Assembly: GCF_000423705.1 (NCBI RefSeq)
Contig: NZ_AUIM01000014.1
Location: forward strand, 1 to 51,252
Origin: Stappia stellulata DSM 5886
GTDB taxonomy: Bacteria > Pseudomonadota > Alphaproteobacteria > Rhizobiales > Stappiaceae
Length of the DNA: 51,252 nt
Direction: 5' to 3'
Shown piece by piece: positions 43,251-51,252 of this stretch. The stretch's first letter is position 1. Each line of letters begins with the position of its first letter. The notes beneath the pieces were generated by a model that saw only the letters and a program-made list of their open reading frames with translations, had not been told where the DNA came from and searched no databases. A program made the translations under genes and the position numbers.

Positions 43251-45620
43251 ATGACAGGTTCAGCTGAAGGCATTGGCGCAAGGGTCACCCGGCGCGAGGA
43301 CAAGCGTTTCATCATTGGCAAGGGGCGCTACACCGACGACATGAACGTGGCCGGCATGTGCCACGCCGCCTTCGTGCGCTCGCCGCACGCCCATGCGAAG
43401 GTCGCCTCGCTCGATGCCGATGCGGCGCGCGCGATGCCCGGCGTGATCGCCGTTCTGACCGGCGAGGAACTGGCGGCCGACGGCGTCGGCAATCTGATCT
43501 GCGGCTGGATGATCCATTCCAAGGACGGCACGCCGATGAAGATGGGCGCCTGGCGCGCGCTGGAGCACGAGACGGTGCGCCATGTCGGCCAGGCCGTGGC
43601 CGTGGTTGTCGCGGAAACGCGCGCCCAGGCCCGCGATGCCGCCGATGCCGTGGTCGTCGACTACGACGCGCTCGACGCGGTGGTCGACAGTCTCGATGCG
43701 CTGAAGCCCGGCGCGCCGCAAATCCATCCGGAAGCGGAAGGGAACCTGATCTACGACTGGGAGATCGGCGACGAGGCCGCGACCGAGGCCGCTTTCGCCT
43801 CCGCCGCCCATGTCACCAGGATGGAGATCCGCAACAACCGTCTGGTGCCCAATCCGATGGAGCCGCGTTCCGCGCTCGCCCACTACGAGGAGGCCGACGA
43901 GCATTACACGCTGTGGACCACGTCGCAGAACCCGCATGTGGCGCGTCTGGTGCTCTCCGCCTTCTACAACATCGCGCCGGAGCACAAGCTGCGGGTGATC
44001 GCGCCCGATGTCGGCGGCGGCTTCGGGTCCAAGATCTACATCTATCCGGAAGAGATGGTTTGTCTGTGGGCCTCCAAGAAGACCGGCGTGCCGGTCAAGT
44101 GGACGTCCGACCGCACCGAGGCCTTCCTGACCGACGCCCATGGCCGCGACCACCATTCGGAAGCGGAAGTCGCGCTCGACGCCGACAACAAGATCATCGG
44201 TCTGCGCGTCAAGACGGTGGCGAATCTCGGCGCTTACATGTCGCTGTTCTCGTCTTCGGTGCCGACCTATCTCTATGCGACGCTGCTGTCGGGCCAGTAC
44301 GATATTCCGGCGATCCACTGCAACGTGAAGACGGTCTACACCAACACCACGCCGGTGGATGCCTATCGCGGCGCCGGTCGCCCGGAGGCGACCTATCTGG
44401 TGGAACGGGTGATGGAAACGACGGCCCGCGAGGTCGGCATGGATCCGGCCGAGTTCCGCCGCAAGAACTTCGTGCGCTCCTTCCCGCACCAGACGCCGGT
44501 GATCATGTGCTACGACGCGGGCGACTATGACGCCTCGCTGGATGCGGCGCTGAAGGCAATCGACTACGACGGCTTCGCGGCCCGCAAGGCGGAAGCCGCA
44601 CGGCGCGGCAAGCTGCGCGGCATCGGCCTGTCCTGCTACATCGAGGCTTGCGGCATCGCGCCGTCCCAGGCCGTCGGGTCGCTGGGCGCCGGCGTCGGAC
44701 TGTGGGAATCGGCGGAGGTGCGGGTCAATCCGGTCGGCACCATCGAGGTCCTCACCGGCTCGCACAGCCATGGCCAGGGCCATGAGACGACGTTTGCCCA
44801 GCTCGTGTCCGAGCGTCTCGGCGTCGGCCTCGACACGGTGTCCATCGTCCATGGTGACACCGACAAGGTGCAGTTCGGCATGGGCACTTACGGCTCGCGT
44901 TCCGGCGCGGTCGGCATGTCGGCGATCTCCAAGGCGCTCGACAAGGTGGAATCCAAGGCCAGGAAGCTCGCCGCCCATCTGATGGAAGCCTCAGAGGGCG
45001 ACATCACGCTGGAGGGCGGCACTTTCAAGGTCGCCGGCACGGACAAGGAGCTTCCCTTCTTCCAGGTGGCGCTTGCCGCCTATACCGCCCACAACATGCC
45101 CGAAGGCATGGAACCGGGCCTGAAGGAAGGCGCCTTTTACGATCCGACCAACTTCACCTTCCCGGCCGGCACCTATGTCTGCGAGGTCGAGGTCGACCCG
45201 GAGACCGGCAAGACCGAGGTGGTGGATTTCGTCGCGGCCGACGATTTCGGCACGATCATCAATCCGATGATCGTGGAAGGTCAGGTCCATGGCGGCCTGA
45301 CGCAGGGCATCGGACAGGCGCTTCTGGAAAACGCCGCCTATGACGCGGACGGCCAGCTGCTGTCGGCCTCCTACATGGATTACACCATGCCGCGCGCCGA
45401 CGACGTGCCCTCCTACCGGTTGATGACGACGGTCACCGAATGTCCGGGCAATCCGCTCGGCATGAAGGGCTGCGGCGAGGCCGGCGCCATCGGTTCGCCG
45501 CCGGCGGTGATCAATGCGATCACGGATGCCATCGGCACCAACGCGCTGGAGATGCCGGCAACGGCCGCCAACGTCTGGCGCGCGCTCAAGAGCGCCCAGC
45601 CGGCGCAGGCGGCGGAATAG
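43251..45620 (+). CDS. coxL: CoxL-type molybdenum hydroxylase large subunit, form II
   Basis: A 789-residue molybdopterin-cytosine-dinucleotide subunit of the xanthine oxidase family. The diagnostic loop reads AYRGAGR (residues 371-377), the form II motif; true CO dehydrogenases (form I) carry AYxCSFR. The catalytic glutamate is Glu743 in [14 protein letters not shown]. The cofactor motifs [15 protein letters not shown] and [16 protein letters not shown] are present. Form II enzymes often act on other small carbon compounds, and CO oxidation has been shown for only a few. The ATG at 43251 follows GGGAGGATG; an ATG two codons earlier is possible. Confidence 0.93.
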   Translation: MTGSAEGIGARVTRREDKRFIIGKGRYTDDMNVAGMCHAAFVRSPHAHAKVASLDADAARAMPGVIAVLTGEELAADGVGNLICGWMIHSKDGTPMKMGAWRALEHETVRHVGQAVAVVVAETRAQARDAADAVVVDYDALDAVVDSLDALKPGAPQIHPEAEGNLIYDWEIGDEAATEAAFASAAHVTRMEIRNNRLVPNPMEPRSALAHYEEADEHYTLWTTSQNPHVARLVLSAFYNIAPEHKLRVIAPDVGGGFGSKIYIYPEEMVCLWASKKTGVPVKWTSDRTEAFLTDAHGRDHHSEAEVALDADNKIIGLRVKTVANLGAYMSLFSSSVPTYLYATLLSGQYDIPAIHCNVKTVYTNTTPVDAYRGAGRPEATYLVERVMETTAREVGMDPAEFRRKNFVRSFPHQTPVIMCYDAGDYDASLDAALKAIDYDGFAARKAEAARRGKLRGIGLSCYIEACGIAPSQAVGSLGAGVGLWESAEVRVNPVGTIEVLTGSHSHGQGHETTFAQLVSERLGVGLDTVSIVHGDTDKVQFGMGTYGSRSGAVGMSAISKALDKVESKARKLAAHLMEASEGDITLEGGTFKVAGTDKELPFFQVALAAYTAHNMPEGMEPGLKEGAFYDPTNFTFPAGTYVCEVEVDPETGKTEVVDFVAADDFGTIINPMIVEGQVHGGLTQGIGQALLENAAYDADGQLLSASYMDYTMPRADDVPSYRLMTTVTECPGNPLGMKGCGEAGAIGSPPAVINAITDAIGTNALEMPATAANVWRALKSAQPAQAAE

Positions 45621-45735
45621 ACGCAAAGCACAGCCGCACTCCGGGCGATTGCCCGAAGTGCGGCCCGACGACGAGCGGGCGCGCCGGACCCTGGCGCCGG
45701 CCCGACAGGACAAGACGGGTGAGGAGAAACCCAGG

Positions 45736-46533
45736 ATGTACGAAACAAATTATCACCGCGCGACCAGCGTTGACGATGCCGCCGCCAAGCTTGGCGCGGC
45801 CGAGGACGCCAAGGTTCTGTCCGGCGGCCAGACCCTTTTGCCGACAATGAAGCAGCGCCTTGCCGCGCCGTCCGACGTGATCGACGTGACCCATATCGCC
45901 GACATGAAGGGCATCACCGAAAGCGGTGGCGGCATCCGCATCGGTGCCGCGACCACCCATGCGGAGGTTGCCGGTTCCGAGATCGTCAAGCGCATGCTGC
46001 CGGGCCTTGCCGCCCTTGCCGGCCATATCGGCGATCCGCACGTGCGCCATATGGGCACGATCGGCGGGTCGCTCGCCAACAACGATCCGGCCGCCGACTA
46101 CCCCTCCGCCGCGCTTGCGCTGGGCGCGACGATCCACACCAATGCCCGGCAGATTTCGGCCGAGGACTTCTTCACCGGCATGTTCGAGACCGCGCTGGAC
46201 GAGAGCGAGATCGTGACAGCGGTGGAATTCCCCAAGGCCTCAGCCTGCGCCTACGCCAAATACCCGAACCCGGCGTCGCGCTACGCGATGGCCGGCGTCT
46301 TCGTCGCCAGGACCGATGGCGGCGTGCGGGTCGCGGTGACCGGCGCCGGGCAGAATGGCGTGTTCCGGCATGCCGGCCTTGAGGATGCGCTGGCGCAGTC
46401 CTTCTCGGCCGATGCGGTTGCCGGTGTGACCACCGATCCGGACCAGCTTCTGGCCGACATTCACGGCTCGGCGGAATATCGCGCCAATCTGGTTACGGTG
46501 ATGGCCAAACGCGCGGTCGCCGCCTGCGCCTGA
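45736..46533 (+). CDS. coxM: CoxM, FAD-binding medium subunit
   Basis: A 265-residue FAD_binding_5 subunit. The FAD motifs are [15 protein letters not shown] near residue 33 and [18 protein letters not shown] near 106. The C-terminal CO_deh_flav_C domain includes [17 protein letters not shown] and [13 protein letters not shown]. It accepts electrons from CoxS and passes them to the respiratory chain. GAGGAGAAACCCAGG precedes the ATG. It is the last gene of the G-S-L-M order, which differs from the M-S-L order usual in form I clusters, and a strong terminator follows. Confidence 0.95.
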   Translation: MYETNYHRATSVDDAAAKLGAAEDAKVLSGGQTLLPTMKQRLAAPSDVIDVTHIADMKGITESGGGIRIGAATTHAEVAGSEIVKRMLPGLAALAGHIGDPHVRHMGTIGGSLANNDPAADYPSAALALGATIHTNARQISAEDFFTGMFETALDESEIVTAVEFPKASACAYAKYPNPASRYAMAGVFVARTDGGVRVAVTGAGQNGVFRHAGLEDALAQSFSADAVAGVTTDPDQLLADIHGSAEYRANLVTVMAKRAVAACA

Positions 46534-46570
46534 GGCCCGTGAACGGTCTCTGCCGCGTGACGAAGAAACG

Positions 46571-46596
46571 GCCCGGGCCTTGCGCCCGGGCTTTTT
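46571..46596 (+). terminator. Terminator of the cox operon
   Basis: An 8-bp GCCCGGGC / GCCCGGGC stem (self-complementary arms) with a five-base loop is followed by TTTTT. It lies 38 bp after the coxM stop. Confidence 0.9.
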
Positions 46597-46624
46597 CTTG
46601 GCTGCGAGACGGAAACCGCGTCGC

Positions 46625-47563
46625 TCAGGTTCCGGCGGTGACATGGGGGCGGGTGCGGCGCAGGAGGCGCGCCAGAACGGCGATGACAAGGACGGTTGCA
46701 GCGATGCGGCCGACGAGAACGATCCAGACATCCGCGCCCACCGCCAGCATGATGGCCGTGTCCTCGATGAGCGAGTGGCAGAGCGAGAGGCAGCTCAGCG
46801 CCAGAAACAGGTCGCGCCTGTCATAGTTGCGGACCATGGTTTCCTGAATGATCAACCCGCCGCCATAGGACAGGCCGAGCAGCAGGCCGATGGTGGTCAG
46901 GGGGGTGAGATCCGGATTGAGCCCCAGAAGCCTGAGGCCGGGATTGAGCGCGCGGGTCAACCGGTCGATGATCCCGAACGCCTTCAGCAGGTCGAGCAGC
47001 AGGAACAGCGCGACGATGATTGCCAGCATGCTGAGCAGCGACTGTGCGGTGGCGGCGGCCCAATCGCCCCAGTTTGAGGTGGCAACGCCCGCGGGCAGCC
47101 AGTCAGGCGTCGCGACCTCGGACAGGGCGCCGGTCGTGCGGCACACCCAGGCGGCAAAGGCGGCATAGGCGAACCCGACCCCGAGCCGCAACCCCGTGGT
47201 CGCGAGAAGGCTGGCACCGGCCCGGCGCACGATCGCCTGTTCGACCGGCAGCGCGTGGGCGAAAAGCATCAAGGAGGACAGGATGCTGATCTGCGCGACG
47301 GTGAGCTGCATGTCGGATTGCAGCGAGACGAAGGCGCCGACACCGCCATAGAGGCCGGTGAGAAGCGTGACCGCCCAGATCAGTCCGGCCTCGGCCGGCA
47401 GGTCGACCAGGCCCATCACCGGGGCAAGCCCGTGGCCGAGCATGTCGCTCAGGCCGTACAGGTCGCCCAGTCGCACAAGCAGCATGACCGGCAGCATGAT
47501 CTTCACCAGCATGAAGAAGGTGCCAAGGCAGCGACGGGTGAGGGAGTGCAGATAGGCGGGCAT
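46625..47563 (-). CDS. Nucleoside-recognition/gate domain membrane protein
   Basis: A 312-residue polytopic membrane protein of the nucleoside recognition (Gate, PF07670) group. It has about eight helices: KIMLPVMLLVRLGDLYGLSD, GLIWAVTLLTGLYGGVGAFV, LLSMLAIIVALFLLLDLLKA and TTIGLLLGLSYGGGLIIQET among them. Two pseudo-repeats, one in each half, are typical of the Gate domain (LTGLYGG and LLGLSYGGGLI). It ends with a basic tail. The substrate is unknown. The start MPAYLHSLTRR at 47563 is chosen; the longer frame is a shadow of the divergent Lrp gene. Confidence 0.82.
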   Translation of the reverse strand: MPAYLHSLTRRCLGTFFMLVKIMLPVMLLVRLGDLYGLSDMLGHGLAPVMGLVDLPAEAGLIWAVTLLTGLYGGVGAFVSLQSDMQLTVAQISILSSLMLFAHALPVEQAIVRRAGASLLATTGLRLGVGFAYAAFAAWVCRTTGALSEVATPDWLPAGVATSNWGDWAAATAQSLLSMLAIIVALFLLLDLLKAFGIIDRLTRALNPGLRLLGLNPDLTPLTTIGLLLGLSYGGGLIIQETMVRNYDRRDLFLALSCLSLCHSLIEDTAIMLAVGADVWIVLVGRIAATVLVIAVLARLLRRTRPHVTAGT

Positions 47564-47752
47564 GAACCGGTGGCCTTGTCCTGGAAGGGGCGGCGGCAAC
47601 GGGGAGTGCAACCGGCCGCCGCGATGCGCGTGACCGCGTAGCATGGGCGACCGTTGCAAGCTATACCCTGCCAAGCGCGCACTGCCGGCGTTCTGCACCG
47701 GCCGTGCGCGCGAAACTTGCGTTCTTCGAAGCGAAAGGCAATTTTCAGGCAC

Positions 47753-48238
47753 ATGATCGAGACAGACCGCATCGACAGGCAGCTCTTGAACGCGTTGCGA
47801 CGCAATGCCGACATCGGCAATGCGCGGCTGGCCGAAGGTGTCGGTCTTTCGGCGTCTGCCTGCCTGCGTCGTGTGAAGCGGCTGAAACAGGCCGGCCTCG
47901 TGCGCCAGGTCGTGGCGCTTGTAGACGCCCGCGCGCTCGGAAACGCGCTTTCGGCGATCGTCACCGTGTCCTTCGTGCGTCATGCGCCGGAGTATCGGAC
48001 GGCCTTCCAGCGCAAACTGCGCGAAGAACCGGCCGTCTCGATGGCCTACAGCGTGTCCGGACAGGTGAGTGCGGTTCTTCAGGTCGATGTCGCCGACATG
48101 GCTGCCTTCAACGCGCTGGCCGGGCGCCTGTTCGACGACGACCCCAATGTCGCGGCCTTTACCACCCATTTCATCATGGGAAGCTTGAAACAGGAGCCGG
48201 TCGTTCCGGCGGCGTCCAGCCCGCAGCCCGGTTCCTGA
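47753..48238 (+). CDS. Lrp/AsnC-family regulator
   Basis: A 161-residue feast/famine regulator. The N-terminal winged HTH is IDRQLLNALRRNADIGNARL followed by GVGLSASACLRRVKRLKQAG, and the C-terminal RAM (effector-binding) domain begins near ALVDARALGNALSAIVTVSF. It is divergent from the Gate-domain transporter gene by 190 bp, which suggests that it regulates that gene; the effector is unknown. The ATG at 47753 is chosen at the family N-terminus. Confidence 0.92.
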   Translation: MIETDRIDRQLLNALRRNADIGNARLAEGVGLSASACLRRVKRLKQAGLVRQVVALVDARALGNALSAIVTVSFVRHAPEYRTAFQRKLREEPAVSMAYSVSGQVSAVLQVDVADMAAFNALAGRLFDDDPNVAAFTTHFIMGSLKQEPVVPAASSPQPGS

Positions 48239-48247
48239 CATGCGAAA

Positions 48248-48274
48248 ACGGCCCGGGCAGGGTGCCCGGGCCGT
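48248..48274. terminator. Bidirectional terminator between lrp-like gene and MCP
   Basis: ACGGCCCGGGC and GCCCGGGCCGT form an 11-bp stem with a loop of five bases. A-rich sequence lies on the left (T run on the minus strand), so it can serve both convergent genes. Confidence 0.8.
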
Positions 48275-48303
48275 CTTGCTGCTTCGATCCGCGTTGTCGA
48301 GGG

Positions 48304-50739
48304 TCAGGCGGCTGCGACATTGTTCAGGAAACGGTCGATCTGTTCACGCAGGTCGCGCGTCTTTTCGCCGACGTCGCTGGAGGCGACCAGCACCATGTCC
48401 GCCGATGCATTGGTTTCGGCCACCGCGTTGGACAGTTCGCCCATGTTTGCGGAGACCGACGTCGTGCCCGTTGCCGCGTTCTGGACGTTGCGCGAGATCT
48501 CGTTGGTCGCGGATCCCTGCTGTTCCACCGCCGCGGCGATGGCGGAGGTGTAATTGTCGACCTCCTGCATCGTGGCGGTGATGGCGGCAATCGCTTCCAC
48601 GGCTTCCTTGGTCGAGCCCTGAATCGCGCCGATCTGGGCGCCGATTTCCTCGGTCGCCTTCGACGTCTGGGTGGCGAGTTCCTTCACTTCCGCCGCGACG
48701 ACCGCAAAGCCCTTGCCGGCCTCGCCCGCGCGCGCCGCCTCGATGGTGGCGTTGAGCGCCAAGAGGTTGGTCTGCTCGGCGATTGCCTGGATCAGGGTCA
48801 CGACCTCGCCGATCTTGTTGGCGGCTTCCGCAAGCCCCGCGACTTTCTCGTTGGTGCGCCGCGTGCCTTCGGTGGCTTCGCCGACGACCTGCGTGGTCTG
48901 GCCGACCTGGCGCGAGATCTCGGCGATGGAGGCGGCGAGTTCTTCCGCCGCCGTTGCCACGCTTTCGACGTTCTGCGTGGCGGTGCCGCTCGCGTTGCTG
49001 GTGTCTTGCGCCCGTCCGGCGCTTTCACCCGCGATCCGCGTCAGGTCGCGTGCGGTTGCTTCCATGCCGGAGGCCGTGTCGCCAACCGAGGTCAGGAGTT
49101 CCTGCACCTGGGTGCGGAAGTCGGCGATCAGCGTATCGACGCGCCCCTGGCGCTCGGCCGCGGCTTCCTGTTCGCGTTCCTGTTCGGCCCGCATGCGGGC
49201 GCGTTCGCGGGCATTGTCGCGGAAGACCTCGAGCGTGCGGCTCATCGCGCCGATCTCGTCGCCGCGTTCCACCCCGTCGATCTCGACGTCGGTGTCGCCT
49301 TCCGCCAGTTGGCCCATGATCGCGGTCAGGCGACGGGTCGGACGGGTGATGGCGAGCGACAGCACGACCGCGACAAGCACGCCGAGGCCGGCAACGATCG
49401 CCAGCGTGACGGTGATGGTCCAGAAGCTCGCGGTGCCGGCGCCGGCGGCATCCTGGGCCTGACGGGCCGCGACACCGGAAACCTGACTGCGCATTTCGCC
49501 GGCCACGACGCCCAGGTCGCCGGTCATCGCGGTGACTGTCTCCATGCTTGCAAGCATGGAATCGAAGGCCTCGCGATAGGCGGCGATCTCGGTCTGGATC
49601 TCGTCGACCATCTTCGCGACTTCAGGAAATCTGGCGGCGGCGGAATTGATCATGCCGGCAACCCGCGTCAGTTCGCCGAGTTCGCTGTGAACCTGGTCGG
49701 CCGTCGCCTGGCCGAGCCCGGAAATCAGCCCCAGGGTCGAGGCCTTGACCTTGACCGACTGTTCGGCGAGTTCCCCGCCATAGTCCGAAACGAGATCCAC
49801 CTTGATCTGTTCGATGGAGCTTGCCTGCGCGGACTTTTGAACATCCGCGATGGCGGTCCGCGCGGCGGTCTGGATCTCCGCCGCATTCAGCGTGATGCCG
49901 CCCAGCCTGTCCTTGATCTCGCGGCGCAGCTGATGGACCTCCGCAAAGGAGCTGGTGCCGCTAAGCTTGGTCAGCGCGGCTTCCAGTGCGCCGGCCTCGC
50001 CCGCGAGCGTCTCGATAAGCTCGGAATCGATGCCCTCGACGCTGGAGTTGGTCAACGCCTTGGCATTGGCCAACAGGTTTCCCGTTTCGGCGAGCGTGTC
50101 TTCCATGACGTTGCTTGCCGTCGATGTTGTCGACAGAAGGAACAGATACTGGACGCGCAATGCGGATTCGCGGACTTCCGAAACCAGTTGGCCGATTTCA
50201 TCCACCTTGCGTCGGGTGGCGGACATGCGCACGGCCGCGCGTTTGGCGTCGCGGCGCTCGCCCTGCATATCGGCGTTGATCATGTTCGCGAGGCTGCCGA
50301 GCTTTTCGACCGACTCGGTGAGCGTGGCGAGCAGCTGTTTCTGGGTTTCGATTTCGGTTCCGATCCTGTCGAAATCCGCCTTCAGAACGGAAACCGCCTG
50401 AAGCGCGCTGTCGACCTCCGCGGCCGCCTCGGGGGAACCGGAAACGGATGCCCGAAATTTCTGCAGTTTGCCGTCGAGCTTCGCGACGAACTCTGCGGTT
50501 CTGGCGGCATCCTGAGGATCGCGGGTGCGCAGGAAGGCTTCCCGTGCGGCCGATGCATCCTGAAGTCCCGCCATCACATCGGCGGCGACTTCAGAGGTCT
50601 TCATCTGGTCGGTCAGGCTTCCGATCGTCAGTGCGCCAACGCCGCCGACAATGGCCGTGAGCAGCAAAACAACTGCGAATCCGCCACCGATCTTGGCTGC
50701 AAATCCGAGGTTTCCAATAATTTTGAGTAGCCGGGGCAT
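48304..50739 (-). CDS. Large methyl-accepting chemotaxis protein
   Basis: An 811-residue chemoreceptor. The start at 50739 is chosen because GGAGG lies six bases upstream of this ATG; two earlier ATGs are in frame. A membrane helix at about 12-38 (FAVVLLLTAIVGGVGALTIG) precedes a very long periplasmic region (about 40-430) that is nearly all helical, resembling stacked four-helix bundles. A second membrane helix (ITVTLAIVAGLGVLVAVVLS) leads to HAMP (ITRPTRRLTAIMGQLAEGD). The signalling domain has AEELAASIAEI, the tip [19 protein letters not shown] and VEQQGSATNEI. It signals to CheA/CheW. The ligand is unknown. Confidence 0.93.
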   Translation of the reverse strand: MPRLLKIIGNLGFAAKIGGGFAVVLLLTAIVGGVGALTIGSLTDQMKTSEVAADVMAGLQDASAAREAFLRTRDPQDAARTAEFVAKLDGKLQKFRASVSGSPEAAAEVDSALQAVSVLKADFDRIGTEIETQKQLLATLTESVEKLGSLANMINADMQGERRDAKRAAVRMSATRRKVDEIGQLVSEVRESALRVQYLFLLSTTSTASNVMEDTLAETGNLLANAKALTNSSVEGIDSELIETLAGEAGALEAALTKLSGTSSFAEVHQLRREIKDRLGGITLNAAEIQTAARTAIADVQKSAQASSIEQIKVDLVSDYGGELAEQSVKVKASTLGLISGLGQATADQVHSELGELTRVAGMINSAAARFPEVAKMVDEIQTEIAAYREAFDSMLASMETVTAMTGDLGVVAGEMRSQVSGVAARQAQDAAGAGTASFWTITVTLAIVAGLGVLVAVVLSLAITRPTRRLTAIMGQLAEGDTDVEIDGVERGDEIGAMSRTLEVFRDNARERARMRAEQEREQEAAAERQGRVDTLIADFRTQVQELLTSVGDTASGMEATARDLTRIAGESAGRAQDTSNASGTATQNVESVATAAEELAASIAEISRQVGQTTQVVGEATEGTRRTNEKVAGLAEAANKIGEVVTLIQAIAEQTNLLALNATIEAARAGEAGKGFAVVAAEVKELATQTSKATEEIGAQIGAIQGSTKEAVEAIAAITATMQEVDNYTSAIAAAVEQQGSATNEISRNVQNAATGTTSVSANMGELSNAVAETNASADMVLVASSDVGEKTRDLREQIDRFLNNVAAA

Positions 50740-50902
50740 CCCCATCCTCCAACACCAGTTCATTGCAGGCACCCTAGCCGGCTTTATGTGAATCTTCGGT
50801 AAAGCGACGCGTAATATTGGCCATTGGCAACTTTTACGATTCTGGAAAACAGAAGTATTCCACGTCGGAAGATTTTCTGTCGCAACGGCAGCATGAACAA
50901 GA

Positions 50903-50926
50903 ACGGCGGGACTTTCGTCCCGCCGT
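50903..50926 (-). terminator. Hairpin after the partial MCP gene
   Basis: ACGGCGGGAC / GTCCCGCCGT, a 10-bp perfect stem with a TTTC loop, about 38 bp downstream of the 50964 stop. On the minus strand it is followed by TTCTTGTT. Confidence 0.75.
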
Positions 50927-50963
50927 CGATCGCGTGTCGTCGTCCCCTTGCGGGAAGCGGGTA

Positions 50964-51252
50964 TCAGGCCGCGGCGACGTCGGTGAGGAAGCGGTCGATC
51001 TCCCCGCGCAACGCATCGGTGTTCTGCGACATGGCTCCGGAGGCGGAGAGCACATTGTCGGCGGCGGCGCTCGTGCTTTCCACCGTCGTTGCAAGGCGCG
51101 TCATGTTGCTCGTGACCGCGCCCGTGCCCTGGGCGGCCTGCTGCACCGAACGCGAGATGTCGCTCGTCGCCGCGCCCTGCTGCTCCACCGCGCTGGCGAT
51201 GGAGGCGGTGTAGCCGTTCACCTCCTGCATGATCTGGGCGATCTCGCCGATG
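50964..51252 (-). CDS. Methyl-accepting chemotaxis protein, C-terminal part
   Basis: This is the last 95 residues of another chemoreceptor; the gene continues past the right edge. The methylation-helix motif SAVEQQGAATSDISRSVQQA is followed by a coiled coil and the end EIDRFLTDVAAA. That end matches the last residues of the 48304-50739 receptor (QIDRFLNNVAAA), so the two are neighbours and paralogues on the same strand. The window end prevents any statement about its sensor. The 164-bp gap to the next gene (50740-50903) has no recognised feature apart from the hairpin. Confidence 0.9.
   Translation of the reverse strand, partial: IGEIAQIMQEVNGYTASIASAVEQQGAATSDISRSVQQAAQGTGAVTSNMTRLATTVESTSAAADNVLSASGAMSQNTDALRGEIDRFLTDVAAA

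Noticed and set aside
43260..44978. Open frame of 572 codons antisense to coxL
   Set aside because: It is a shadow of a highly conserved coding gene, with no protein-like motifs.
47704..50730. Open frame of 1008 codons on the plus strand over the lrp-like gene and the MCP
   Set aside because: It crosses real genes on both strands and the terminator between them. The content is Gly/Arg/His-rich and not protein-like.

Overview
The window is high-GC DNA from an alphaproteobacterium, most likely a member of the Hyphomicrobiales close to Stappia/Roseibium. This placement is an inference from gene content and codon use: CoxG/S/L/M, MCPs with six or more membrane segments, an ATT-started infC, and Rhizobiales-type small membrane proteins. 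It was not confirmed by any search. About 38 kb looks like ordinary chromosome. Two stretches look acquired: roughly 1-10.8 kb, and 34.95-38.09 kb.

Region 1 (1-10.8 kb) is a mobile island beside a tRNA-Ser(GGA) gene. It starts with the end of an IS3-family element that has cut off an island gene. Next come an AlpA/excisionase-like regulator and partners, and a divergent pair around an S24 (CI/LexA-like) repressor. An ABC-type ATPase plus HNH nuclease pair follows, resembling the Septu (PtuA/PtuB) anti-phage arrangement but with an unusual N-terminal region of about 200 residues. Then comes a four-gene overlapping module (small protein, DUF2924, large serine recombinase, HTH protein), and finally a DUF3800 protein. 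The tRNA lies with its 3' end facing the island.

Region 2 (11-34.9 kb) is mostly core: MsrA, a membrane-sensor chemotaxis protein, an M48 protease, a Rieske oxygenase preceded by three 30-bp tandem repeats, infC / rpmI-rplT, a glycosyltransferase, a lipase-like hydrolase, a patatin, MepA, a frame-shifted hydroxylase remnant, LepA, a B12-binding radical SAM protein, a divergent cold-shock protein, an MFS carrier, GlpK and a DUF1194 protein. Between MepA and LepA sits the most unusual ordinary-GC feature. It is a tandem duplication of a two-gene cassette. Each copy has a small cytosolic helical protein divergent from a secreted protein of about 275-295 residues with conserved cysteines, and both secreted-protein genes start from nearly the same promoter.

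Region 3 (34.95-38.09 kb) is an AT-richer islet. It holds an astacin-type protease gene interrupted by one TGA exactly where astacins have Trp, a single-gene element bounded by 76-bp inverted repeats, and a HigBA-type toxin-antitoxin pair with a palindromic operator inside its promoter.

Region 4 (38.1-51.25 kb) is again chromosomal: an SDR-type protein, two overlapping RNA methyltransferases, a coxG-coxS-coxL-coxM operon whose CoxL has the form II motif, a nucleoside-gate membrane protein divergent from an Lrp/AsnC regulator, and two chemotaxis receptors. One receptor runs off the right edge.
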